Shown piece after piece: positions 1 through 5,448 of a DNA stretch of 7,725 bases (position 1 is the stretch's first letter; each line of letters starts with the position of its first letter). The stretch is taken from the NCBI GenBank assembly GCA_902494875.1, contig CABUUO010000027.1, positions 1-7,725 on the forward strand, read 5' to 3'. Below the pieces are notes generated by a model. That model was not told the DNA's origin, ran no database searches, and was given only the letters and a program-made list of their open reading frames with translations. This DNA is from an uncultured Pseudomonadota bacterium (GTDB taxonomy: Bacteria; Pseudomonadota; Alphaproteobacteria; RF32; CAG-239). Both the position numbers and the translations under genes were made by a program.

Positions 1-64
1 AGGCGCAGACAGAGAGCGCCAGAGCGGATACGGAAAGTAAGCACATATGATTAATATTGAGCAT
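1..64 (-). CDS. N-terminus of an unidentified protein with a hydrophobic leader (truncated by window edge)
   Basis: Only the first 21 codons are visible; the gene runs off the left edge. The ATG at 64-62 is chosen because an AAGGAG Shine-Dalgarno (73-78) sits 8 nt upstream. The peptide begins MLNINHMC and continues as a hydrophobic stretch rich in Leu, Ser, Ala and Val ending in SVCA. It could be a signal peptide, a lipoprotein signal or a transmembrane start. The Cys at residue 20 follows L-S-V; Val just before the Cys is atypical for a lipobox, and the n-region has no Lys or Arg, so export is only inferred. A second in-frame ATG (46-44) is possible but lacks a comparable ribosome site. A good promoter and a perfect GTTC-N7-GTTC box lie upstream, so SOS control is plausible. 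Function cannot be assigned from 21 residues. Confidence 0.6.
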   Translation of the reverse strand, partial: MLNINHMCLLSVSALALSVCA

Positions 65-190
65 GGCACAAACTCCTTAATAATTAGAACTAAAACCTGA
101 GTATATTATGCCACGCGCCGCGAAGAAATACAATAATAAATTACCATCGGAATGGCAATTTTCACAAAAACGTTACGGAAAACACAAAAT

Positions 191-221
191 ATTATGTATT
201 TAACCGCTAAGCGTTTGTCAA
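191..221 (-). promoter_or_regulatory. Candidate sigma70-type promoter for the left-edge gene
   Basis: On the minus strand a perfect TTGACA (221-216) is followed after 19 nt by CATAAT (196-191, 5 of 6 to TATAAT). A weaker TACATA (198-193) would give 17-nt spacing. The implied leader to the ATG at 64 is about 120 nt. A short palindrome, CGCT-A-AGCG (205-213), lies in the spacer and could be an operator, though 4-bp arms are weak evidence. Confidence 0.5.
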
Positions 222-242
222 CCTTTTGGCGGAGATGAATAT

Positions 243-257
243 GTTCTAGAGTTGTTC
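243..257. promoter_or_regulatory. Putative LexA (SOS) box, GTTC-N7-GTTC
   Basis: GTTC (243-246), seven bases, GTTC (254-257): an exact match to the alphaproteobacterial LexA operator. It shares 13 of 15 bases with the box in front of the umuDC-type operon (5346-5360), including the TAG that begins the spacer. It lies just past the stop codon of the channel gene and upstream of the promoter for the left-edge gene. Its position about 22 bp upstream of the -35 is unusual for a simple repressor site, so the regulatory role is inferred. Confidence 0.6.
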
Positions 258-264
258 CAAGTTT

Positions 265-1008
265 TTAGTTATTTTTGCCAAAGTTAATGCCGCGGCCGAT
301 AATGCCAATCATAATGCCCAGCATAATGTAACTGGTGAGGCATTCGAAACTGACGGCAATTCTGGCAATGACCGTGCTGGGTATGATATGACCGTATCCA
401 ACGGTGGTCATGGTAATGACGCTGAAATAAAGCGCGTCAAAAATTCCTTTGATTCCCGGATCAAAATTGAAAGCTTGCGACGTGCTGAAGCTTGTATGCA
501 ACATATTGATTGATAAATTTACGACGGTAAAAGTTATAATCAGATTGATAAAAAAATTGGCAAATTCGGCCAAATCTTCTGCCGAGGCCATTTTATCCGG
601 TTCCAGCAGTGCGGTTATCCGGCTTGCAAAGCTGCGGACGCTTAAAAAAGCAATGTAGATGATGCTGAGGCTGATCAGCAGGGTTCCAAGGTTGGAAAAG
701 GATAGGTATAAGCTTGAAAATCCGGCTAAAAAAGAAACCTGAATCAGCGAATTGGTATCTTGCGTATAGTATCTGCGAGTATAGTTTTTTCTGGCAAAGT
801 AACGGTTCAGTCCCAAGGATATGAGGGTTGTCAGCATACCGTTGATTGCGGGAATAACCAGATATAAAAACCATTTTTGCGCCGGGTATTTGTGCATGAA
901 TATTTCCGGGTTGGGCAAAAGGGACAAAATAACCAGGCTTACGAAGAAGCAGAGATTAAAATTTCCCAAAAGAATGTGAAAAAAACTTTTTTTGTTGAAA
1001 AAATTCAT
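265..1008 (-). CDS. Two-pore-helix-type potassium channel protein (Ion_trans_2-like), no RCK domain
   Basis: This 247-residue integral membrane protein carries the K+ selectivity filter TVGYG at residues 202-206. The filter is preceded by an amphipathic pore helix (about 185-200) and flanked by transmembrane helices at about 151-172 and 211-235. Four further hydrophobic segments (about 10-32, 46-68, 88-105 and 108-127) precede this pore module, so the topology resembles six-helix channels. However, no arginine-rich voltage sensor (regular R-x-x-R) is evident. It ends 11 residues after the last helix and has no cytoplasmic RCK/TrkA domain, so any gating must come from elsewhere. It is the last gene of a probable minus-strand operon, 62 nt downstream of the phosphatase gene. 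Sitting with a cation:proton antiporter suggests a role in K+ or membrane-potential homeostasis. The ATG has only a weak GGGG-type ribosome site. The channel fold is well supported; physiological role and ion flux direction are inferred. Confidence 0.8.
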   Translation of the reverse strand: MNFFNKKSFFHILLGNFNLCFFVSLVILSLLPNPEIFMHKYPAQKWFLYLVIPAINGMLTTLISLGLNRYFARKNYTRRYYTQDTNSLIQVSFLAGFSSLYLSFSNLGTLLISLSIIYIAFLSVRSFASRITALLEPDKMASAEDLAEFANFFINLIITFTVVNLSINMLHTSFSTSQAFNFDPGIKGIFDALYFSVITMTTVGYGHIIPSTVIARIAVSFECLTSYIMLGIMIGIIGRGINFGKNN

Positions 1009-1040
1009 CGTTAACCCCGTAATTGCTTGCTGAATGTATA

Positions 1041-1069
1041 AAAGATAGTCAATAAGAGGCGGATGTCAA
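1041..1069 (-). promoter_or_regulatory. Weak candidate internal promoter for the channel gene
   Basis: On the minus strand TTGACA (1069-1064) overlaps the end of the phosphatase gene. The -10 partner is poor: ATCTTT at 17-nt spacing (1046-1041), or TTTTAT (1043-1038) at 20 nt. It may give the channel gene independent expression, but the -10 element is not convincing. Confidence 0.25.
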
Positions 1070-1070
1070 G

Positions 1071-1661
1071 TTAATGATAAATAATGCCGTCAGTCTGCCA
1101 ATGGGCATTGTTGTATTGAAGATGAATGACGCTGCCGTTGGGGATGTCGTCTATCTCGGTTCCCAAAGCTTTGAGCGACTGTTTTAGGATAATGCCGTGG
1201 CCGGAAACGCCTATGTTGCGGTAATCGGTCTGTTCGGCATAGTGGTTCAGGGCTTCAAAAATGCGTTTGCGGACGGTCTGTTTGCTTTCTCCGCCCGGAA
1301 AGCAAAACGTTTCGTCTTCGCGGTCGGCATTACGCCAGCGATTGTAGAGCTCCCCGTATTTTTCCAATACTTCGTCATACAACAGTCCTTCAATGATGCC
1401 GATGTTGACCTCAGTAAAGCGGCGGTCTATGTTCAGGGGAACATTAATTTTTTCGGCGACGATGTTTCCGGTTTCAACGGCTCTTTTGAGCGGACTGGAT
1501 ATGATAACCTCAATGTTTCGGTCTTTCAGAATTTCGGCAGTATCTGCCGCCTGGCGGCGTCCCTTGGCGGTCAGGACGGACATATCCGTGCATCCTTGAA
1601 CCCGGCCGGCCAGATTGAAAGTGCTTTCTCCGTGACGGAAAATGTAAAAATTTTTGTTCAT
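1071..1661 (-). CDS. Histidine phosphatase superfamily protein (phosphoglycerate mutase-like)
   Basis: A 196-residue cytoplasmic enzyme of the branch-1 histidine phosphatase fold. The N-terminal RHGES motif supplies the phospho-accepting His10 flanked by Arg9. SSPLKRAVET (about residues 55-64) supplies Arg60. Glu84 (in RFTEVNIG) is the likely acid, FPGGES lies at 121-126, and the second catalytic His155 is in SGHG. These residues support an intact phosphatase or mutase active site. Family members include cofactor-dependent phosphoglycerate mutases, GpmB-type phosphatases and CobC alpha-ribazole phosphatases. Length and motifs do not separate these, and no cobalamin genes lie nearby, so no symbol is given. 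The ATG at 1661-1659 is chosen over an upstream TTG (1679-1677) because GGGAGG (1672-1667) sits 5 nt before the ATG and inside the longer reading. It starts 35 nt after the antiporter stop, so co-transcription is likely. Confidence 0.88.
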   Translation of the reverse strand: MNKNFYIFRHGESTFNLAGRVQGCTDMSVLTAKGRRQAADTAEILKDRNIEVIISSPLKRAVETGNIVAEKINVPLNIDRRFTEVNIGIIEGLLYDEVLEKYGELYNRWRNADREDETFCFPGGESKQTVRKRIFEALNHYAEQTDYRNIGVSGHGIILKQSLKALGTEIDDIPNGSVIHLQYNNAHWQTDGIIYH

Positions 1662-1666
1662 TGCCT

Positions 1667-1672
1667 CCTCCC
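1667..1672 (-). promoter_or_regulatory. Ribosome binding site that fixes the phosphatase start
   Basis: The minus strand reads GGGAGGAGG just before the ATG at 1661; GGGAGG leaves 5 nt to the start. The alternative in-frame TTG at 1679 would place this strong Shine-Dalgarno inside the coding sequence, so the shorter protein is preferred. Confidence 0.75.
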
Positions 1673-1696
1673 TGTCCAAGAGGTAGTTGGCCGCCG

Positions 1697-2875
1697 TTAT
1701 TTTTCAAGATTCAACTTTCTGGCAATCCAAGGCAGGCTTTTCCCCTGTAAAATGACGGAAATTATTACCAGGAAAAATATGAGGTTGAACAGAAACTGCG
1801 AGTTCGGGAAACCTTCCATCAGCGGGTATGTCGCCAAAATAATCGGTACGGCGCCTTTGAGTCCGGCCCAGCTGATGAGTATTTTTTCGCGGTTGTTAAA
1901 GTCACTGCCGGTGAGACAGATGTATACGGCAACCGGTCTGGCGACAAACATCAGCATCAGGGTGCAGCCGAAGCTGACCAGCATGACGCTGCCGAGTTCA
2001 CTGGGGTTAACCAAAAGGCCGAGAATGAGGAACATGCTTATCTGCATAATCCAGGCTAAGGCATCATTGAACTTGATAAACTGGCGGCGGTAAATGAAAG
2101 GGCTGTTGCCCATGACGATGCCGCAGAGGTAAACGGCCAGAAAGCCATTGCCGCCGATGAGCTGGGTGATGCTGAAAGTCAGCAGGATGACAGCCAGGCC
2201 GTAAACTGGATAAAGCCCCTGATACGGCAAAGACCATCTTTTGAGAAACAGGGCGCCGGCATGACCGAAAGCAATACCCAAAGCTATACCCAGACTCATT
2301 TGCAGAATAAACATCGTTATAAATTCGCTGAGGCTGAACTGCGGTGAACTCAGCATGGCAATGGCGCCCATGGACAGAAACACCGCCATAGGATCGTTGC
2401 TGCCGGATTCAAATTCGAGGAGGGATTTCAGGTGGTCTTTGAGGCGCATGTTTTGTGACCTTAAAACTGAAAAAACGGCCGGAGCGTCGGTTGAAGAAAC
2501 AATTACGCCGAGCAGAACGGAAATTTCAAACGGCAGCCGCATAATGTAGTGAACGGTTAAAAATAAGAACAGCGCGGTTAAGAATACGCCGAGGGTGGAT
2601 AAGACCGAGCCCCGGCCGATGATAGGGCGGATGCTGGTCCATTTGGTATCCAGTCCGCCGGAAAAAAGAATGAAAATCAGGGCGACAGTACCAATGTAGT
2701 TGGCCAGACGGGAGTTTTGAAAATTGATACGGCCGATGCCGTCGGATCCGGCCAGCATACCCATAGCCAGAAAAATCAACAGCGACGGGATACCGTATTT
2801 GTCGGATATTTTATTGGCAAATACGCACAGCAAAAGTAAGAATCCGGCTATTCCCAGCAATATTTCAAGCTTCAT
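1697..2875 (-). CDS. CPA1 / NhaP-type cation:proton antiporter, lacking the C-terminal RCK domain
   Basis: A 392-residue polytopic inner-membrane protein with about 12 hydrophobic helices. Family motifs are in order: LFSGGLD at about 70-76, SSTDAPAVFS at 127-136, FESGSNDP at 155-162 (the Asn-Asp pair of the ion-binding site) and GLKGAVP at 338-344. This pattern is typical of the NhaP2/CvrA branch, which exchanges K+ or Na+ for H+. NhaP2 proteins of E. coli and Vibrio are near 580 residues and carry a cytosolic TrkA_C (RCK_C) domain after the membrane part. Here the protein stops 16 residues after VILQGK, so the regulatory domain is absent. There is no sign of a frameshift: the next gene starts 35 nt later with its own ribosome site. 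The ATG is supported by AAGGAG (2886-2881), 5 nt upstream. It heads the probable antiporter-phosphatase-channel operon. The transported cation (K+ versus Na+) is not decidable here. Confidence 0.88.
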   Translation of the reverse strand: MKLEILLGIAGFLLLLCVFANKISDKYGIPSLLIFLAMGMLAGSDGIGRINFQNSRLANYIGTVALIFILFSGGLDTKWTSIRPIIGRGSVLSTLGVFLTALFLFLTVHYIMRLPFEISVLLGVIVSSTDAPAVFSVLRSQNMRLKDHLKSLLEFESGSNDPMAVFLSMGAIAMLSSPQFSLSEFITMFILQMSLGIALGIAFGHAGALFLKRWSLPYQGLYPVYGLAVILLTFSITQLIGGNGFLAVYLCGIVMGNSPFIYRRQFIKFNDALAWIMQISMFLILGLLVNPSELGSVMLVSFGCTLMLMFVARPVAVYICLTGSDFNNREKILISWAGLKGAVPIILATYPLMEGFPNSQFLFNLIFFLVIISVILQGKSLPWIARKLNLEK

Positions 2876-2891
2876 TTCCGCTCCTTGTTTT

Positions 2892-2920
2892 TAGGAGATA
2901 TATAATAGTGATATATCCTA
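2892..2920. repeat. Imperfect inverted repeat in the antiporter/peroxiredoxin divergent region
   Basis: TAGGA-G-ATATAT (2892-2903) and ATATATCCTA (2911-2920) are complementary arms of about 10 bp with one extra G, around a 7-nt centre. It lies 17 bp upstream of the antiporter start and overlaps TATTAT (2908-2903 on the minus strand, 5 of 6 to TATAAT), the best -10 candidate for that gene. An operator or a leader hairpin is possible; no known regulator motif is recognised with confidence. Confidence 0.45.
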
Positions 2921-2941
2921 AATACTATAGGCTTGAAATAT
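2905..2941 (+). promoter_or_regulatory. Possible OxyR-like site upstream of the peroxiredoxin gene
   Basis: The OxyR consensus is four quarter-sites, ATAG-N7-CTAT-N7-ATAG-N7-CTAT. Here ATAG at 2905-2908 and ATAG at 2927-2930 are exactly 22 bp apart, as required. The last quarter is ATAT (2938-2941, 3 of 4), but the second is TCCT (2916-2919, a poor match). The site ends 18 bp before the candidate -35 of the peroxiredoxin promoter, a reasonable place for an activator. AT-rich DNA makes a chance match quite possible. Confidence 0.3.
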
Positions 2942-2959
2942 TTAAATTTCTTTAACCGC

Positions 2960-2987
2960 TTGAAACGATAGGCACACGGTTTATATC
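2960..2987 (+). promoter_or_regulatory. Candidate promoter of the peroxiredoxin gene
   Basis: TTGAAA (2960-2965, 5 of 6 to TTGACA), 16 nt, then TATATC (2982-2987, 4 of 6 to TATAAT). Transcription would begin near 2994, giving a leader of about 25 nt that contains the ribosome site. A second TTGAAA at 2933-2938 has no good -10 partner. Confidence 0.4.
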
Positions 2988-3004
2988 TGCTTTAAACAGA
3001 TTGT

Positions 3005-3010
3005 AAGGAG
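3005..3010 (+). promoter_or_regulatory. Ribosome binding site of the peroxiredoxin gene
   Basis: AAGGAG lies 8 nt before the ATG at 3019. An in-frame TTG directly before it (3016-3018) is also spaced acceptably (5 nt), but ATG is the more likely start. Confidence 0.7.
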
Positions 3011-3018
3011 AAAATTTG

Positions 3019-3726
3019 ATGACGGACAATAATGCAGGGGCGGAGTGTGCGTGCGGCGCGATACCGCTGATCGGCGAAAAGGCGCCTTCTTTTGTTGCTG
3101 ATTCGACTCAGGGGGTTGTTAAATTTCCTGAAGATTATGAAGGGAAATGGGTGATTTTGTTTTCTCATCCGGCCGACTTTACACCGGTATGCACTTCGGA
3201 AATAGCGACTTTCGGCGCTTTGGCCGGCGAATTTCGGGCTTTGAATACGGAACTGATCGGAATTTCGGTAGACAGTATCTGCGCACATGTGGCGTGGCTG
3301 AAAAACATTCAGGAAAAAATCCGCTATCATCGTTATAACGGCCAGCCGATAGATTTTCCGATTGTGGCGGACGTGAAAATGGACGTAGCGCGGAAATACG
3401 GTATGATACAGCCGTCTTCCAGCGATACCAAGGCCGTGAGGGCGGTGTTCTTTATTGATCCCGCACATAGGGTTCGGGCGCTGATTTATTATCCGCTTTC
3501 CAACGGCAGAAACTTTGAAGAGATTAAGCGCCTGCTTCTGGCTTTGCAGACAACCGACAAATTCGGCGTGTCAACGCCTGCGGACTGGGAGCCCGGAGAC
3601 GAAGTGCTGGTTGCGGCGCCGTCAACCATGAGCGATTTGAAGAAAAGGGAAGGCGCGGAAGAAGAGGGTGCGATGGATTGTCAGGATTGGTTTTTTTGCC
3701 GGAAAAAGCTCGGAAAGGCTATCTGA
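3019..3726 (+). CDS. Peroxiredoxin, Prx6/AhpC2-like (archaeal-type) with C-terminal CX5C
   Basis: A 235-residue cytoplasmic thiol peroxidase that reduces H2O2 and organic hydroperoxides. The active-site block PADFTPVCTSE (residues 51-61) contains the peroxidatic Cys58 with Pro51 and Thr55; Arg141 (in AVRAVFFIDP) completes the usual pocket. Length and the long C-terminal extension (WEPGDEVLV at 190-198) place it in the Prx6 group. The tail has Cys221 and Cys227 in a DCQDWFFC motif, like the CX5C of archaeal enzymes such as that of Aeropyrum, where one of these cysteines resolves the disulfide. It therefore need not be a strict 1-Cys enzyme. Unusual extra cysteines occur at 10, 12 (ECAC) and 88. 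It is divergent from the antiporter operon and convergent with umuC, overlapping its last codons by 8 bp with no visible terminator between them. Peroxide-responsive control is suggested only by a weak OxyR-like pattern. Confidence 0.92.
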   Translation: MTDNNAGAECACGAIPLIGEKAPSFVADSTQGVVKFPEDYEGKWVILFSHPADFTPVCTSEIATFGALAGEFRALNTELIGISVDSICAHVAWLKNIQEKIRYHRYNGQPIDFPIVADVKMDVARKYGMIQPSSSDTKAVRAVFFIDPAHRVRALIYYPLSNGRNFEEIKRLLLALQTTDKFGVSTPADWEPGDEVLVAAPSTMSDLKKREGAEEEGAMDCQDWFFCRKKLGKAI

Positions 3727-4963
3727 CGACTGCCAAACCGTCCCAAGATGTGGTATAAGACGAGGATTTCAGCCGCCGGCGGATATAATGTTTAATCCCC
3801 GAAGCCTGGATGCCGAAATAGATGCTTTTGCGGCCGAGTTTGGCATTGATGGCGTCAAAAGCGCGCATCAGGCTGCGTTCTTTGTCATTTTGAGGTGCCG
3901 GAGTCAACAGGTCCGGCTGCAGAGTATTGTCGTTTTGCAGGCCGAGCAGCGTGACGCCGGCGCGTTTGTATAAGATTCCGGGGCGGAAAATCTGTCGCAA
4001 TCCCAAATGCATGGCGTGCAGAAAGCGGGCGGTGTTGTTGCCGGGCGTTTCAAGGTTTATGACTGTCGAATTTTGATATTGTATATGTTTGGGGTTAAAG
4101 CGGTTGGACGATATGTAAACGCAGATGCCGCCGGCGACGGCGTTTTTTTGGCGCAGACGCAGGCAGGCGCTGTCTACAAATTCGGCAATGATTTGTTCCA
4201 GGCGTTCAGGGGCGGAAATTTCGGTTTCAAAACTGCGCGAACAGATTATGGATTTGCTGTTTTCTTCTTCCGATATGTCCAGGCAGGATCGTCCGTTCAG
4301 CTCCAGGGCGGTTTTTTCGAGGTTAATGCCGAAAGCCGCGCGCAGCATTTTCAGCGGTGCCGTGCGCAGTTCTTCGCCGGTGAAAATGCCGATGAAGTTC
4401 AGTTTGCGGGCCGTATGACGGCCGATGCCCCAGATGTCTGCGACGTCAAGCCGTTGTAAGTGTGAGGAAATGAGTTCCTTATTGTTAAGTATATAAATTT
4501 TGCGGTGCTTTTTGGCGTATTCTCCGGCAATTTTGCATAAGGTTTTGGTGGGGGCGATGCCGATGGAAACCGAAACGCCGACATATCGGAGTATTTTGTC
4601 GTGAAAATCGGCGGCGGTGCGGCCTAAAGCGGTATTGTCCGGCAGCCTTACAAAGGCTTCGTCGATGGAATAAATTTCCAAATTGCCGAACTCCTGACGA
4701 ATCAGCGACATAATCCGGCGGGAAATGTCGGCGTAAAGTTCGTAATTTGACGACAGGGCTATTCCGCCGGCCGATTTGAACATATTCTCAATTTTGAAAA
4801 AGGGTATGCCCATCGGAATGCCGAGATCCTTGGCCTCGTAAGAACGGGCGACCACACATCCGTCGTTGTTGGAAAGCACAACAACCGGACGGCCTTTGAG
4901 CTTGGGCTGGAATATCCGTTCGCAGGAGACAAAGAAGTTGTCGCAATCGATGAGAGCATACAT
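3719..4963 (-). CDS. umuC: UmuC-like Y-family translesion DNA polymerase (Pol V catalytic subunit)
   Basis: At 414 residues this is close to E. coli UmuC (422). The N-terminus MYALIDCDNFF, with Asp6, and SIDEAF, with Asp101 and Glu102, provide the three metal-binding carboxylates of the palm. FVSCER (11-16) and NNDGCVVARS (32-41) are typical finger-region signatures. IWGIGRHTARKL (178-189) is the helix-hairpin-helix, followed by the little-finger domain. The C-terminus, with FDAINAKLGRKSIYFG and a YTTSWDGL tail, matches the DUF4113 end of UmuC rather than DinB. QPDLL at 349-353 may be the beta-clamp-binding peptide. The enzyme copies past DNA lesions with low fidelity and acts with UmuD' and RecA. 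It starts 11 nt after the umuD stop, without a strong ribosome site, so translational coupling is likely. It appears complete and active. Its last codons overlap the convergent peroxiredoxin gene. Confidence 0.95.
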   Translation of the reverse strand: MYALIDCDNFFVSCERIFQPKLKGRPVVVLSNNDGCVVARSYEAKDLGIPMGIPFFKIENMFKSAGGIALSSNYELYADISRRIMSLIRQEFGNLEIYSIDEAFVRLPDNTALGRTAADFHDKILRYVGVSVSIGIAPTKTLCKIAGEYAKKHRKIYILNNKELISSHLQRLDVADIWGIGRHTARKLNFIGIFTGEELRTAPLKMLRAAFGINLEKTALELNGRSCLDISEEENSKSIICSRSFETEISAPERLEQIIAEFVDSACLRLRQKNAVAGGICVYISSNRFNPKHIQYQNSTVINLETPGNNTARFLHAMHLGLRQIFRPGILYKRAGVTLLGLQNDNTLQPDLLTPAPQNDKERSLMRAFDAINAKLGRKSIYFGIQASGIKHYIRRRLKSSSYTTSWDGLAVVR

Positions 4964-4974
4964 TGGCGATGGTC

Positions 4975-5325
4975 TTAAAGCTTTCTGAAAACGGCTGAAA
5001 CGCTTCCCCAGATGACGAGATTTTCGGGGCTGCGGAGAAATACCGGCCGGTATTTTTCATTTTCCGGCATCAGGCAGATTTGGTTGTTGGCATTTTTGAA
5101 ACGGCGGACAACCAATTCTCCGTCCTGTTCGACGACAATAATCTGATTGTTTTCAATTTTGAGCGAACGGTCAACTACCAAAAAATCGCCGTCGATGATG
5201 CCGGCGTTTTTCATGGCGTCGCCGCTGACTTTTAAGAAATAAGTTGCGGCCTTGTGCGGTACCAGATATTGGTTAAGGTCAAGGCTTTTTTCAACATAAT
5301 CACTGGCTGGCGAACCAAAACTCAT
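4975..5325 (-). CDS. umuD: UmuD'-like Pol V accessory subunit: naturally lacks the cleavage site and the catalytic dyad
   Basis: A 116-residue LexA/UmuD-fold (S24-like) protein. It aligns to E. coli UmuD (139 aa) at a constant offset of 23 with no gap from the start through the second active-site residue: SPASDYVEKSLDLNQYL matches SPAADYVEQRIDLNQLL. Residues 1-2 fall on Cys24-Gly25, the self-cleavage bond, so the N-terminal arm removed during SOS activation is not encoded. The active-site serine (Ser60, in SGDSM) is Ala37 (SGDAM, codon 5217-5215) and Lys97 (in TVKKL) is Arg74 (VVRRF, codon 5106-5104). It should thus be born as UmuD' and be proteolytically dead, while keeping the fold that dimerises and binds UmuC. 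The start is firm: AAGGAG (5339-5334) is 8 nt upstream, and no ATG, GTG or TTG occurs in frame before the stop at 5380-5382. It is co-transcribed with umuC under a LexA box. Phage P1 HumD is a known UmuD'-like precedent. Confidence 0.92.
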   Translation of the reverse strand: MSFGSPASDYVEKSLDLNQYLVPHKAATYFLKVSGDAMKNAGIIDGDFLVVDRSLKIENNQIIVVEQDGELVVRRFKNANNQICLMPENEKYRPVFLRSPENLVIWGSVSAVFRKL

Positions 5326-5333
5326 TTTCGACT

Positions 5334-5339
5334 CTCCTT
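5334..5339 (-). promoter_or_regulatory. Ribosome binding site fixing the UmuD'-like start
   Basis: The minus strand reads AAGGAG, 8 nt before the ATG at 5325. Good spacing, and no alternative start codon up to the upstream in-frame stop, rule out a longer UmuD with an N-terminal arm unless a rare ATT or ATA start is used. Confidence 0.8.
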
Positions 5340-5345
5340 TTTTTT

Positions 5346-5360
5346 GTTCTAGTTTTGTTC
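5346..5360. promoter_or_regulatory. LexA (SOS) box of the umuDC-type operon, GTTC-N7-GTTC
   Basis: GTTC (5346-5349), TAGTTTT, GTTC (5357-5360): an exact alphaproteobacterial LexA operator. It lies directly downstream of the candidate -10 (5368-5363), over the expected transcription start near 5356, and 6 bp upstream of the Shine-Dalgarno. Bound LexA would therefore block initiation. The gene pair it precedes is a classical SOS target. Confidence 0.88.
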
Positions 5361-5362
5361 TT

Positions 5363-5390
5363 ATAATAAAAGTGAGATTTTAAATTGCAA
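5363..5390 (-). promoter_or_regulatory. Candidate promoter of the umuDC-type operon
   Basis: On the minus strand TTGCAA (5390-5385, 4 of 6 to TTGACA), a 16-nt spacer, then TATTAT (5368-5363, 5 of 6 to TATAAT). The start site falls inside the LexA box, consistent with direct SOS repression. Confidence 0.55.
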
Positions 5391-5439
5391 TAAAAAAATA
5401 TTATCTTTTTGCAAAATTTGTTTTATGTTTAAACAAACT

Positions 5440-5445
5440 TATAAT
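5440..5445 (+). promoter_or_regulatory. Perfect TATAAT upstream of the S66 peptidase gene (uncertain promoter)
   Basis: TATAAT at 5440-5445 has only TTGTTT (5418-5423, 3 of 6) as a -35 partner at 16 nt. Transcription would start near 5452, inside the AGGAGG ribosome site, leaving a leader of about 10 nt. This is either a very short-leader promoter or chance in AT-rich DNA. The palindrome GTTTAAAC (5427-5434) lies just upstream. Confidence 0.3.
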
Positions 5446-5448
5446 TTC

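Noticed and set aside
1662..1679. TTG start giving a phosphatase six residues longer
   Set aside because: The strong Shine-Dalgarno lies inside this extension and points to the ATG at 1661.
1197..2093. 298-codon open frame on the plus strand
   Set aside because: It lies antisense to the phosphatase and antiporter genes, both of which have clear family motifs, and its translation shows no recognisable domain.
2901..2906. Perfect TATAAT on the plus strand near the antiporter start
   Set aside because: No -35 element at suitable spacing (2878-2883 reads CCGCTC); it is part of an AT-rich inverted repeat.
2992..3468. 158-codon open frame on the minus strand
   Set aside because: It is antisense to the peroxiredoxin active-site region, and its translation has no family features.
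4007..4459. 150-codon open frame on the plus strand
   Set aside because: It is the complement of umuC; composition and lack of a ribosome site mark it as a shadow.
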